Assembly (NCBI RefSeq): GCF_900105805.1
Contig: NZ_LT629788.1
Coordinates: forward strand, 2,294,001-2,358,000
Length of the DNA stretch: 64,000 nucleotides
Source of the DNA: Pseudomonas moraviensis
Lineage (GTDB): Bacteria; Pseudomonadota; Gammaproteobacteria; Pseudomonadales; Pseudomonadaceae
Direction: 5' to 3'
The position numbers and the translations under genes were made by a program. The notes under the pieces are model-generated. The model saw nothing but the letters and a program-made list of their open reading frames with translations, ran no database searches and was not told the origin of the DNA. Shown one piece after another: positions 45,451 through 54,271 of the stretch. Each line of letters starts with the position of its first letter. Position 1 is the stretch's first letter.

Positions 45451-46077
45451 TTAAGCGTGCTTTTCTGCGTTGAAACCATCGGCGTTTTCAAACACCCCCA
45501 TGAAGCCCGGAACAGTGGCCTCACGCGCCCAATCACGCTGCAGTTCGCAATACATCTGCACCCGGCTGATCAGTTTTGCCCCGGCCTGTTCCATCCGCCG
45601 CAACGCGGCTTCATGCGCGGCAACCGAGGTACCACCGACCGCATCGACCGGCACGTAGACTTCATAACCTTCCTGGATCGCATCCAGCACCGGGAAGGTC
45701 AGGCACGCCTCAGTCCACAGCGCGGTCATGATCAATTTGCGTCGGCCCATGGCCTTGACCGCTTGTTTGAACTCGACGTCTTCCCAGCTGTTGATCGAAG
45801 TCCGGTCGTAGGTCGGCAGATGCCCCAGCACATCCTGCAATGGCTGAATCGGCGGCTTGTTGCGACCGGTCGCAACGTTGACCGTCGAGTGCACGATGGG
45901 CAGGTTGTAGTTGACGGCCGCCTTGGCCACGCTGGTGATGTTGAACACCAACTCATCGCGCGGCATGGAGCGGATCGAGGACACCTGGATCGGTTGGTAG
46001 TCGATGATGATCAGCGCCGCGTTTTCCGGCGACAGGAGTTGATCGGTGAGCGGGTTGCGGATCGTTTCGCTTGTCAT
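45451..46077 (-). CDS. isochorismatase-family cysteine hydrolase (YcaC-like)
   Basis: A 208-aa hydrolase. The isochorismatase fold shows Asp in LIIIDYQ, a Lys/Arg in LIMTALWTEA, and candidate nucleophile Cys in TEACLTFPV. The family includes YcaC-type hydrolases of uncertain physiological substrate. A strong AGGAG SD precedes the start. It is divergent from a LysR gene at 46300, its likely regulator. Confidence 0.9.
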   Translation of the reverse strand: MTSETIRNPLTDQLLSPENAALIIIDYQPIQVSSIRSMPRDELVFNITSVAKAAVNYNLPIVHSTVNVATGRNKPPIQPLQDVLGHLPTYDRTSINSWEDVEFKQAVKAMGRRKLIMTALWTEACLTFPVLDAIQEGYEVYVPVDAVGGTSVAAHEAALRRMEQAGAKLISRVQMYCELQRDWAREATVPGFMGVFENADGFNAEKHA

Positions 46078-46185
46078 GTGTTGCTCCTGCTTCTAGTTGT
46101 CTTTTTACGCGTAGCGAAGCGTGAGAGTCCGCTTGATGGCTTGGCGGGCGCTCACTGCTTTCGCTGGCGCGGGAGGATCACTTCA

Positions 46186-46220
46186 TTCCGGACCACGGCC
46201 GTTGGCCGAGTTGTCCGGAA
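46186..46220. promoter_or_regulatory. nested inverted repeats in the hydrolase-LysR divergent region
   Basis: Outer arms TTCCGGAC / GTCCGGAA and inner CGGCC-GTT-GGCCG lie in the 222-bp gap between divergent genes. They could be an operator region for the LysR regulator. Confidence 0.4.
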
Positions 46221-46299
46221 GCAGGATTGTGCTGTTGCGGGACTCGTCGCAGTAGTAGCATCCCGTGCGTTGCTGTGTCGCACTTTGAGGAACGCCGAT

Positions 46300-47196
46300 T
46301 TGGATATCGAAGAGCTGCAAACCTTTGTAGAGGTCGCTGATGCGGGCGGTATATCGTCTGCTGCGATCCGGCTGGGCGTGTCCAAATCGATTGTCAGCCG
46401 CAGGCTCGCGAGGCTGGAAACGGAGCTGGGCATTCAATTGCTGGCGCGCACGACACGTGGCGCGGCGCTTACCGAGGCCGGAACAACCTTTCGCGAGCAT
46501 GCCGCCCGGGTCTGTGCCGAAATCGACCTGGCGAAGGAAACGATATTGCCTTCCGGCGCTCTCCGTGGGCGTTTGAGAATCGCCGCGCCGCTATCCTTCG
46601 GGCCGACTCACTTCGCGCCCATGCTCGCGGAAATGGCTCGTCGTCATCCGCAGCTGCAAATACAGACCTGCTACAGCGATCGCTTCGTTGACCTGATTGC
46701 CGAAGGTTATGACTGTGCGATCCGCGTTGGCTATCTACCCGACTCCAACCTGATCGCCAGAGGCATCGGGCCGATTTTCACCAAACTCGTCGCCAGCCCC
46801 GATTACCTAAAAGCCCACGGCGAACCCGAATCGCCGCAGGCGCTGGCCGACCACGAAGCGCTGATGCAAGCGACCGAAACGTGGCAATTCATGGATGGCG
46901 ACAAGGTTATCTCGGTGCGTCCGCAAGGCCGCTTCAAGGCGGACAACGGGGTGGCGCTGGTCGCGGCGGCAAGAGCGGGTCTGGGTGTCGCCTATCTGCC
47001 GGATTGCCTGACTTATGAACATGTCATCTCCGGTGCGCTGGTGCCGATCATGACCCGATTCCCACCGCCGCCCGCCGGCGCCTACGTGGTCCGCCCACCC
47101 GGGCCACATCCGGCGCGCAAGATTCACGCCCTGGCCGAACTGTTGATTGAATCGTTCGGCCAGTCACCCCATTTCGCCAAGCCTGTATCTGTGTGA
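46300..47196 (+). CDS. LysR-family transcriptional regulator
   Basis: A 298-aa CrgA-type LysR protein. The coding part begins at a TTG (46300), with GAGG nine bases before, giving the start residues LDIEELQTFVEVAD; the reading frame continues far upstream but that stretch is antisense to the hydrolase. Helix-turn-helix: SSAAIRLGVSKSIVSRRLAR. Effector part: LRGRLRIAAPLSFGPTHFAP. It is divergent from the isochorismatase-type gene. Confidence 0.87.
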   Translation: MDIEELQTFVEVADAGGISSAAIRLGVSKSIVSRRLARLETELGIQLLARTTRGAALTEAGTTFREHAARVCAEIDLAKETILPSGALRGRLRIAAPLSFGPTHFAPMLAEMARRHPQLQIQTCYSDRFVDLIAEGYDCAIRVGYLPDSNLIARGIGPIFTKLVASPDYLKAHGEPESPQALADHEALMQATETWQFMDGDKVISVRPQGRFKADNGVALVAAARAGLGVAYLPDCLTYEHVISGALVPIMTRFPPPPAGAYVVRPPGPHPARKIHALAELLIESFGQSPHFAKPVSV

Positions 47197-47224
47197 TACC
47201 CACCTCGGAAGAAGGACCTGTCCG

Positions 47225-47716
47225 ATGCCAACACCTGTGCTCCATCTCTTGTGCGGCAAAATCGCTGCCGGAAAATCCACGCTGGCCCGATCATTACAGG
47301 CTGAACACTCAGCCATCCTGCTCAGCGAAGATCACTGGCTGGCCAGGCTTTACCCTGAGCAGATCAATTCGGTTGCCGACTACGTCCGCCATGCGAAGCA
47401 GATCCGTCAGGTTCTCGGCCCGCTGGTAACGGACATGCTCGCTGCGGGAGTTGCCGTGGTGCTGGATTTCCCGGCCAACACCCCGACCGACCGGCAATGG
47501 CTGCGCGGCCTCGCAGACGCGGCGCAGGTTGCTCATCGGCTGCACTACTTCGAAGTCGACGATGACACCTGCCGGCGCCGACTACATCAGCGCAATGCAC
47601 GCGCCGAACATGAGTTCGCGGCGACCGACGCCGAATTCGATCTGATCACCAGCTACTTTCGTGTCCCGGATGTTTCGGAGGGGTTGGTCGTTGAAGTTCA
47701 TCGACTTCAGACCTGA
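47225..47716 (+). CDS. AAA/P-loop kinase-like protein
   Basis: A 163-aa ATP-binding protein with Walker A at CGKIAAGKSTLA, an Asp in VVLDFPANTPTDR, and a lid-like Arg cluster (CRRRLHQRNARAEHEF). It resembles the zeta-toxin/cell-wall-modifying AAA_33 group of small nucleotide or antibiotic kinases. Substrate unknown. It starts 28 bp after the LysR gene. Confidence 0.8.
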   Translation: MPTPVLHLLCGKIAAGKSTLARSLQAEHSAILLSEDHWLARLYPEQINSVADYVRHAKQIRQVLGPLVTDMLAAGVAVVLDFPANTPTDRQWLRGLADAAQVAHRLHYFEVDDDTCRRRLHQRNARAEHEFAATDAEFDLITSYFRVPDVSEGLVVEVHRLQT

Positions 47717-47733
47717 AGGTGTCGGCTCGCTAA

Positions 47734-48468
47734 TCAGGCAGTCATTTCCCGATTGATCGCAACCATCTGCTCGCGGGTGAACTCACTGTTTGGCGCCATG
47801 AATCGGGCCATCAAGGCATCACGGTTCAGCGGCGCGCGGGCCTTGTCCGCAGCTTCGAGCGCCTGCTTCAGTTCCGGCAAGGTCAGTTCGGTGCAGTAAG
47901 CCGGGGTCCCGGGTTGTTGACGCCATGAGTCCTGAAGGCTGCCCGCAGCGAGCGCGGTGAATCCGCTTTCTTCGACCAGATCCTGCGCGATCGCCTCGGC
48001 ACGCACATCATCGCCGGCGACTGGCAAGGCGATGCGAGTTGCGGATTCGGCAGGTTGACCTTGATCGGCCAGCGTAGCGGCGAGTACGGCATTCCACGCT
48101 TTGATCAGCGGGCGGCCGATCTGCTCGCTGACCCAGACGCTCTCAGGTTTGCCCTCGTCCACTTCCTTGATCGCCCCGTCACGCTGCGGATAGTAATTGG
48201 AGGTGTCGATGACCACGACTTGCTCGGGAACCTGGCTCAGCGTCTCCTTCAGATCAGGGTATTTGGCGAAGGGAATCGACAGGATGATCACATCGACGTC
48301 GGACACCGCCTGCTCTTTGGTGACAGCCCTGGCACCGACTTCTTCAGCGAGCGCCTGAATGCTTTGCGGGTCTTTCGAGTTGGCCAGTTTGACCTGATGA
48401 CCGCACGCAGCCAGCTTGCGCGCCAGCGTCGCGCCAATGTGGCCGGCGCCGATGATTCCGATGTTCAT
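47734..48468 (-). CDS. NADP oxidoreductase, F420-dependent-like (NAD_binding F420 family)
   Basis: A 244-aa protein with a Rossmann N-terminus (MNIGIIGAGHIGATLARKLA) and the IILSIPFAKYPDL and VVIDTSNYYPQRDG segments. It resembles NADPH-dependent F420 reductases, but Pseudomonas do not make F420, so another acceptor is likely. SD GAGAGGG. It follows a MarR gene on the same strand, which probably regulates it. Confidence 0.85.
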   Translation of the reverse strand: MNIGIIGAGHIGATLARKLAACGHQVKLANSKDPQSIQALAEEVGARAVTKEQAVSDVDVIILSIPFAKYPDLKETLSQVPEQVVVIDTSNYYPQRDGAIKEVDEGKPESVWVSEQIGRPLIKAWNAVLAATLADQGQPAESATRIALPVAGDDVRAEAIAQDLVEESGFTALAAGSLQDSWRQQPGTPAYCTELTLPELKQALEAADKARAPLNRDALMARFMAPNSEFTREQMVAINREMTA

Positions 48469-48533
48469 TTCAATACCCTCTCTGATACGTGTGTTATCGC
48501 CCTGTGGAGCGCGCGTTTGTCTTCAGTCATGGC

Positions 48534-48965
48534 TCAGTCAGCCGCCGGATGGGCAAGCGCATCCAGCGTCAGACGCAGCGCCTCAATCCCCTGCTCATCA
48601 AGCTGGCAGGCCGTCTTGATTTTGCCGGTGATGGCTCTGATGTCGTCTTCCATAGCCCGGCTTTCGGGCGTCAGGTCGATCAGCACGCGGCGCTCATCTG
48701 CCGGATCGCGCTTGCGCGTGACCAACCCGGCGCTTTCCAGCCGTTTGAGCAGCGGCGTGATGGTTCCGGCGTCCATCGCCAGGTAAGTACCGAGTTCGCC
48801 CACAGACAATGGAGCGCCATCCAGAAGCTGCAGGATCACCAGGTACTGCGGAAAGGTTAAGCCCAGCGGTTCCAGATACGGCTTGTGCAAACGCACGACC
48901 CGATTGGCGGCGGCGTAGAGGGAAAACGACAGCTGCGTTCCCACTTGGTTTCGGTTCGAGCTCAT
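48534..48965 (-). CDS. MarR-family transcriptional regulator
   Basis: A 143-aa winged-helix regulator from 48965. Signatures are FPQYLVILQLLDGAPLSVGE, MDAGTITPLLKRLESAGLV and KRDPADERRVLIDLT. It resembles the OhrR/SarZ-type thiol-sensing group, with a Cys late (IKTACQLDEQG). I chose 48965 because an upstream ATG at 49004 would place the palindromic operator inside the gene. Cotranscribed with the NADP oxidoreductase. Confidence 0.88.
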   Translation of the reverse strand: MSSNRNQVGTQLSFSLYAAANRVVRLHKPYLEPLGLTFPQYLVILQLLDGAPLSVGELGTYLAMDAGTITPLLKRLESAGLVTRKRDPADERRVLIDLTPESRAMEDDIRAITGKIKTACQLDEQGIEALRLTLDALAHPAAD

Positions 48966-48982
48966 TTCATAGTTCGCTATTG

Positions 48983-48996
48983 TATAGTGCACTATA
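48983..48996. promoter_or_regulatory. MarR-type palindromic operator
   Basis: TATAGTGCACTATA is a perfect 14-bp palindrome 17 bp upstream of the MarR start, well placed for autorepression. Confidence 0.7.
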
Positions 48997-49107
48997 TATT
49001 TCATGAGAACGATTCGAGTGTCAACCTGGGCAACCCAATACGGGATCGATCAGTGCCTCTGTCAGCGATCCGGATCGCCAACAGAGGAACACCGCACGCT
49101 TGGCGAA

Positions 49108-50415
49108 TTACTTGTGCACCAGCAGCGACTTGCGCGCTGCCTTGTCCTGCTTCATGGCGGCGATTTCCCGCTCGCACGCTTCGACATCGAACGACTTGTC
49201 CCATTTGGCGATGGCGATGGTGCCTATGCCGTTACCGATCAGGTTGGTCACGGCTCGCGCCTCGTTGAGGAAGCGGTCGATGCCCAGCAGCAACACCAGG
49301 CCCACCAGCGGTATCGAGTGAATGGTGGTGAGGGTGGCCGCGAGTGTCACAAAACCTGCTCCCGCCACTCCGGCCGAGCCCTTGGACGTGAGTAGAAATA
49401 CGCCGAGCAGAATCATCTGATCCATGAAGGTCAGCGGCGTGTTGGTCGCCTGGGCAATGAAAATCGCCGCCATGGTCAGGTAGATGCAGGTGCCGTCTGC
49501 GTTGAAGGTGTAGCCCGTCGGCAGGACCATGCCGACCACTGATTTCTTGCAGCCGAGCTTTTCCAATTTGACCATCATTCGCGGCAGTACCGCTTCGGTC
49601 GAGCAGGTGCCCAGGGTGATCAGAATTTCATCCTTGAAGTAGCGCAGAAACTGCATCAACGGCATGCCCGACCATCGCGCCACCGCTCCCAGCACCACAA
49701 CAATGAAAATCAACGTGGTGATGTACAGCGCGACCAGCAACTGCCCCAGCGACAGCAAAGTGCCGATCCCATATTTGCCGATGGTGAACGCCATGCCAGC
49801 TCCGGCACCCAGCGGCGCCAGGCGCATGACCATCGCCACGATCTTGAACAGGCCTTGCAGGAACAGGTCGATGGTGTTGATCAGCGGCTTGCTGGTTTCG
49901 CCCATTTGCACCAAGGCGACGCCCATCAGCACCGACAACAGAATCACCTGCAGCATGACGCCGTTGGAGAAGGCGCCGAGGAAGGTGTGCGGAATGATAT
50001 TGAGGAAAAATTCGACGAGACCGCCCTGCTCGCTCGCCGCCTGGCTGTATTTGTTGACAGCACTGCCATCGAGTGTGCCGGCGTTGATGTTCATGCCGGC
50101 GCCGGGCTTGACCACGTTGACTACGATCAGGCCGACCACCAGAGCGATGGTGGAAAGAATCTCGAAGTAGATCAGCGCTTTCACACCGATGCGACCGACC
50201 TCCTTGATACTGCCCATCTTGGCGATACCGACCACCACCGTTCCGAAAATGATCGGTGCCAGGAGCATTTTGATCAGCTTGATGAAACCGTCGGCGAACG
50301 GCTGCAGCTTGGCGCCGATGTCCGGCACGAAGTAACCGATGGCAGCACCAATGACGATGCCGATCAGCACCTGCACATAGAGCTGGCTGTACCAGCGCGA
50401 TTTTGAAGTTTCCAC
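49108..50415 (-). CDS. dicarboxylate/amino acid:cation symporter (DctA family)
   Basis: A 435-aa membrane carrier from a GTG start (50415) with GAGG upstream. DAACS hallmarks include ITLGTCSTEAVLPRMM, LPTGYTFNADGTCIYL and TSKGSAGVAGAGFVTLAATL. DctA imports C4-dicarboxylates such as malate and succinate; beside a predicted D-tartrate dehydratase it may import tartrate. It is downstream of the dehydratase on the same strand, with a hairpin between. Confidence 0.9.
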   Translation of the reverse strand: METSKSRWYSQLYVQVLIGIVIGAAIGYFVPDIGAKLQPFADGFIKLIKMLLAPIIFGTVVVGIAKMGSIKEVGRIGVKALIYFEILSTIALVVGLIVVNVVKPGAGMNINAGTLDGSAVNKYSQAASEQGGLVEFFLNIIPHTFLGAFSNGVMLQVILLSVLMGVALVQMGETSKPLINTIDLFLQGLFKIVAMVMRLAPLGAGAGMAFTIGKYGIGTLLSLGQLLVALYITTLIFIVVVLGAVARWSGMPLMQFLRYFKDEILITLGTCSTEAVLPRMMVKLEKLGCKKSVVGMVLPTGYTFNADGTCIYLTMAAIFIAQATNTPLTFMDQMILLGVFLLTSKGSAGVAGAGFVTLAATLTTIHSIPLVGLVLLLGIDRFLNEARAVTNLIGNGIGTIAIAKWDKSFDVEACEREIAAMKQDKAARKSLLVHK

Positions 50416-50480
50416 GGAAGCACCTCATTTTATTGTTGTGGTGGGCATGTGGCTTTGGCGTCGAGGATGACGCCTGAAAG

Positions 50481-50505
50481 TGCGGCCTCGGCAAACGAGG
50501 CCGCA
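50481..50505 (-). promoter_or_regulatory. intercistronic hairpin between dehydratase and carrier genes
   Basis: Perfect 10-bp arms TGCGGCCTCG / CGAGGCCGCA with a 5-nt loop. Without a U run it may stabilise upstream mRNA or partly terminate transcription. Confidence 0.55.
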
Positions 50506-50517
50506 GATGAAACTGAA

Positions 50518-51687
50518 TCAGCCCTCGCCCAATTCACGCATGACGGCATACAGCGCAGACTTGGCTTCGAAGCCGACACCCGGGATCTCCGGCAGCCCGA
50601 CATAGCCGTTCTCCACGCGGATACCGTCGGCAAAACCACCGAATGGCTGGAACACGTCCGGGTACGATTCGTTGCCGCCCAAGTGCAGACCGGCGGCGAT
50701 GTTCAGCGACATCTGGTGACCGCCATGCGGCACGACGCGACGCGACGACCAACCCAGCTCTTCCATCACTTTCAGGGTGCGCATGTACTCGACGAGCCCG
50801 TAGGACAGCGCGCAGTCGAATTGCAGGTAATCGCGGTCAGCGCGCATGCCGCCGTGGCGCAACAGGTTGCGGGCATCCTGGTGAGAGAACAGGTTTTCGC
50901 CGGTGGCCATCGGCAGTTCGTAGTGATTGGCCAGCTCGGCCTGGAGCGCGTAATCCAGCGGGTCGCCGACTTCTTCGTACCAGAACAGGTTGTACTTCTT
51001 GATCGCTTCGGCATACGCGATACCGGTCTGCAGATCGAAGCGGCCGTTGGCGTCGACCGCCAGGCGCTGGCCGTCGCCCACCACCTCCAGCACCGCTTCG
51101 ATACGGCGGATATCTTCGTCCAGCGGCACCGCGCCGATCTTCATCTTGACCACGTCGTAGCCACGATCCAGATAGCCCTGCATTTCGGCCTTGAGTTTGC
51201 TCTGGTCCTTGCCCGGGTAGTAATAGCCACCCGCCGCATACACCCAGACCTTGTCATCGGCCACGCCATCGCGATAACGATCGGCAAGCAGGCGATACAG
51301 CGGTTTGCCTTCGATCTTCGCCACCGCGTCCCACACCGCCATGTCGATGGTGCCGACCGCTACCGAACGCTCGCCATGCCCGCCGGGTTTTTCGTTGGTC
51401 ATCAGGGTTTTCCAGATGGCGAACGGATCGAGGTTATTGTTCTCATGATCGATCAGGGTTTCCGGGTCGGCTTCGGTGATCCGCGCCAGAAAGCGATCGC
51501 GCATCAACGCGCCCTGACCGTAGCGACCATTGGAGTTGAAGCCGTAACCGATGACCGGTTTACCGTCGCGAATCACGTCGGTTACAACGGCGACGACCGA
51601 GCAGGTCATCTTCGAAAAGTCGATGTAGGCATTGGCGATCGGGGAAGCGATGGAGACGGTTTTTTCACGGATATCGACGATACGCAT
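50518..51687 (-). CDS. enolase-superfamily dehydratase, probable D-tartrate dehydratase
   Basis: A 389-aa mandelate-racemase-group enzyme. Catalytic elements are KMKIG (Lys181, Lys183), DAN (Asp212), Glu238 in YEEVGDP, Glu264 in TGENLF, and the His in PHGGHQ (321). Spacing is close to what I remember for Bradyrhizobium D-tartrate dehydratase, with the same length. It would convert D-tartrate to oxaloacetate and water. It is divergent from a LysR gene and followed by a DctA-type carrier, a coherent uptake/catabolism module. Other acid sugars remain possible. Confidence 0.83.
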   Translation of the reverse strand: MRIVDIREKTVSIASPIANAYIDFSKMTCSVVAVVTDVIRDGKPVIGYGFNSNGRYGQGALMRDRFLARITEADPETLIDHENNNLDPFAIWKTLMTNEKPGGHGERSVAVGTIDMAVWDAVAKIEGKPLYRLLADRYRDGVADDKVWVYAAGGYYYPGKDQSKLKAEMQGYLDRGYDVVKMKIGAVPLDEDIRRIEAVLEVVGDGQRLAVDANGRFDLQTGIAYAEAIKKYNLFWYEEVGDPLDYALQAELANHYELPMATGENLFSHQDARNLLRHGGMRADRDYLQFDCALSYGLVEYMRTLKVMEELGWSSRRVVPHGGHQMSLNIAAGLHLGGNESYPDVFQPFGGFADGIRVENGYVGLPEIPGVGFEAKSALYAVMRELGEG

Positions 51688-51785
51688 GACGGGTTCCTCT
51701 TGTTGTGGTGGCCCAACGTTATGCTTTGCGACGACGCCCGCCCAATGCTATTAATGCCGCGCCCTATGCACAGGAGGCATTGCCC

Positions 51786-52661
51786 TTGGAACTGGTTTGG
51801 CTTGAGGATTTTTCCGCGCTGGCCGAGTACGGCAGCTTTGTCCGGGCCGCTGAAGCGCGCCATGTGACGCAGCCGGCGTTCAGTCGCCGAGTGCGCTCGC
51901 TGGAGAACTGGATGGGCGTAGAACTGTTCGTGCGCACCCCGCAAGGCGCGACGTTGACCGAGGCCGGCAGGCAGATTTTGCCCAGTGCTCAGGAAGCGGC
52001 CAGACGCCTGTACCGCATGCGTTCCGAAGCCCAGGAAGTGGCGGGCATGGCGGCAAAAACCTTGCAGTTCGCGGCCACTCATTCGCTGTCATTCACCTTC
52101 TTCCCGCGCTGGTTGCGCAGTGCCGAAAGGGGTGCGCCGATCGATGCGGTTCGCCTGCATTCCGACAGCATGGCCGTGTGCGAACAGATGCTGATTCATG
52201 GCCAGGTGCAGTTCCTGCTGTGCCATCGCCACCCTGACGTACCGCCGTTGCTGGCACCTGATCAGTTCATTGGCAAGAAGGTCGGCGAGGATGTACTCAT
52301 GCCGCTGGCGAGCGCTTCGGCGCAATTCGGCACTTCGCCCGAAACCCTCCCCTATCTGGCCTACACCCACGAATCGGGCCTGGGCCGAATCGTCGCCCAC
52401 AGGCTGCACGGTAAGGCCGATTATCTGCACTTGAAACCGCTGTTCAGCAGCCATCTGGCGGCAGTGCTGATGTCGATGGCGCTGGAAAGCAAAGGCGTCG
52501 CCTGGTTGCCGAAAAGCCTGACCGAGCAGGAAATGGCCGATGGGCGTCTGGTCAGGGCACTGGATGAAAGCTGGGACATTCCATTGGAAATTCATCTGAC
52601 TCGCCCGACGGCTCCGATCAGTCATTCGGCGGAGGAATTCTGGGCGAAGCTGGGGGAGTAA
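51786..52661 (+). CDS. LysR-family transcriptional regulator of the tartrate module
   Basis: A 291-aa LysR protein from a TTG start (51786) eight bases after GGAGG; a TTG at 51780 is too close to it. Helix-turn-helix: FVRAAEARHVTQPAFSRRVR. Effector domain with KTLQFAATHSLSFTFFPRWL. The divergent layout with the dehydratase suggests it controls that operon. Confidence 0.88.
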   Translation: MELVWLEDFSALAEYGSFVRAAEARHVTQPAFSRRVRSLENWMGVELFVRTPQGATLTEAGRQILPSAQEAARRLYRMRSEAQEVAGMAAKTLQFAATHSLSFTFFPRWLRSAERGAPIDAVRLHSDSMAVCEQMLIHGQVQFLLCHRHPDVPPLLAPDQFIGKKVGEDVLMPLASASAQFGTSPETLPYLAYTHESGLGRIVAHRLHGKADYLHLKPLFSSHLAAVLMSMALESKGVAWLPKSLTEQEMADGRLVRALDESWDIPLEIHLTRPTAPISHSAEEFWAKLGE

Positions 52662-52754
52662 TCTGACCGGGCTGAAGCGCGATGGCGGTCCACAGGCGTG
52701 ACGAGCGCAGGCGAAATGTTGTGTCTGGGTACGACTTGATTACCGCGGCGCGGC

Positions 52755-53200
52755 AGCCCCTCACCCCAGCCCTCTCCCGAGGGAGAGGGAGCCGATTTGG
52801 GGGCTGTTCAAATCCTGCGTTCGGCTCGGTTGCAAAGGGTCGGCGTGTTTCGGTCATTTATTGTGGTTCGGCTTGAATGAAGCGCTGTGCTTGACGCGGC
52901 AGCCCCTCACCCCAGCCCTCTCCCGAGGGAGAGGGAGCCGATTGGGCGCTGTTCAAATCCTGAGTTCGGCTCGGTTGCAAAGGGTCGGCGTGTCCCGGTT
53001 ATTTATTGTGGTTCGGCTTGAATGAAGTGCTGAGATTGAAGCCCAAGCCCCTCACCCCAGCCCTCTCCCAAGGGAGAGGGAGCCGATTTGGGTGCTGTTC
53101 AAAACCTGAGTTCGGCTCGGTATTTCAGGTTCGCGTATCTTTACTAACACCTCGGTCAGTCCCCTCTCCCTCCGGGAGAGGGTTAGGGTGAGGGGCTTTT
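52755..53200. repeat. tandem array of about 145-bp repeats with a terminal inverted half
   Basis: Three successive units start at 52755, 52901 and 53046 (periods 146 and 145), each beginning AGCCCCTCACCCCAGCCCTC with a CTCTCCC/GGGAGAG palindrome, then a shared GAGCCGATT...GTTCAAA...CTGNGTTCGGCTCGG stretch. Units 1 and 2 stay alike over their whole length (TTATTGTGGTTCGGCTTGAA). The third diverges and ends with an inverted half at 53157-53200. It occupies most of the 554-bp gene-free gap; the first 95 bp hold nothing else recognised. Confidence 0.9.
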
Positions 53201-53215
53201 GGCCTTTGACTCGGT

Positions 53216-54184
53216 TCATGCCACCGTGAGCCCCGTCCATTGCTCCGAAACCGCCCAGAGTCGCTCCGCCAACCCGGCATCCGCCGCCCATTTCGCAACA
53301 CCCTTGCGACCTGTTTCAGGGTCATTGATCGGCGCAACATTGCAGTCTTCGCAATACACACCACCCAAATCCGCAAGCACTGCACTGGTCGCACACCACA
53401 ACCCGGTAGCGGCGCCCTGCTCGACAGTTTTCAAACCGTTGTGCGGATCCAGCCGTGGCCGACCCTGTTCATCCAGCGCATCGAAGGCGGCGAGTTCCGT
53501 CGTGCTCAAGTGCCGTGCCAGATCCGTGAGAATCTGCCCCGGATGCAATGAGAACGCGCGAACGCCATGGCTACGTCCACGCTGATCGAGGGCGATGGCA
53601 AACAAGGCATTGGCGGTTTTCGACTGGCCATAAGCGAGCCATTTGTCATAAGGCCGCCGCAGGAAATCGATGTCGTCAAACTCCACCCCGGCAATCTGAT
53701 GCCCGCGTGAAGACACCGACAGCACCCGCGCCTGCCCAGACTTGACCAGCACCGGCCAGAGCCCGCAGGTCAGGCGATAGTGGCCCAAATGATTGGTGGC
53801 AAACTGGCTCTCGTGGCCATCGGCATCGCGCAGCAACGGCGCGGCCATAACTCCGGCGCAGTTGATCAGCCACGACACTGGCTGACCCGCGCTGACCAGA
53901 CTTCGGCTGAACCCCGCCACCGACTCGGCCTGCATCAGATCCATGGGCATTACCCTGACGCCGTCAATCCCGGTCAACGCCGCCTCGGCCCGCGCGGTAT
54001 CTCTGGCCGGCACAATGACCTGCGCCCCGGCCGCAGCGAGGCTTTTCACTGTCAGCAGACCCAGGCCGGAATAACCGCCCGTGACCACGGCGAGGTGCCC
54101 GCGCAGGTCGATGCCAGCCATGACTTCGGCCGCTGTGCTGGCGGCGTTGAACGGTGACTGCACAGGTAGTTGAAGGGTGGCCAT
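53216..54184 (-). CDS. short-chain dehydrogenase/reductase
   Basis: A 322-aa SDR of the retinol-dehydrogenase/WWOX-like type. It has TGGYSGLGLLTVKSLAAAG, NCAGVMAAPLLRDADGH, a Ser in VSSRGHQ and the Tyr-Lys pair in AYGQSKTANALFAIAL. The start is at 54184, after CAGGAT. It is divergent from an AraC regulator at 54272, its probable controller. The substrate is unknown. Confidence 0.88.
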   Translation of the reverse strand: MATLQLPVQSPFNAASTAAEVMAGIDLRGHLAVVTGGYSGLGLLTVKSLAAAGAQVIVPARDTARAEAALTGIDGVRVMPMDLMQAESVAGFSRSLVSAGQPVSWLINCAGVMAAPLLRDADGHESQFATNHLGHYRLTCGLWPVLVKSGQARVLSVSSRGHQIAGVEFDDIDFLRRPYDKWLAYGQSKTANALFAIALDQRGRSHGVRAFSLHPGQILTDLARHLSTTELAAFDALDEQGRPRLDPHNGLKTVEQGAATGLWCATSAVLADLGGVYCEDCNVAPINDPETGRKGVAKWAADAGLAERLWAVSEQWTGLTVA

Positions 54185-54271
54185 GGGCGTAATCCTGAGT
54201 GAGCTATCGAAGGACTTCATTCTTGGCTAAGCTCTGCGGACGAACCAGTCTGATAAATCCAGGTTTCTGTC

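Noticed and set aside
45457..46299. Long N-terminal extension of the LysR frame at 46300
   Set aside because: The extension is antisense to the isochorismatase-type gene and LysR homology begins only at the TTG with its GAGG.
52755..53200. Possible CRISPR array
   Set aside because: Units are about 145 bp and nearly identical throughout, without short repeats and unique spacers, and no cas genes are nearby.
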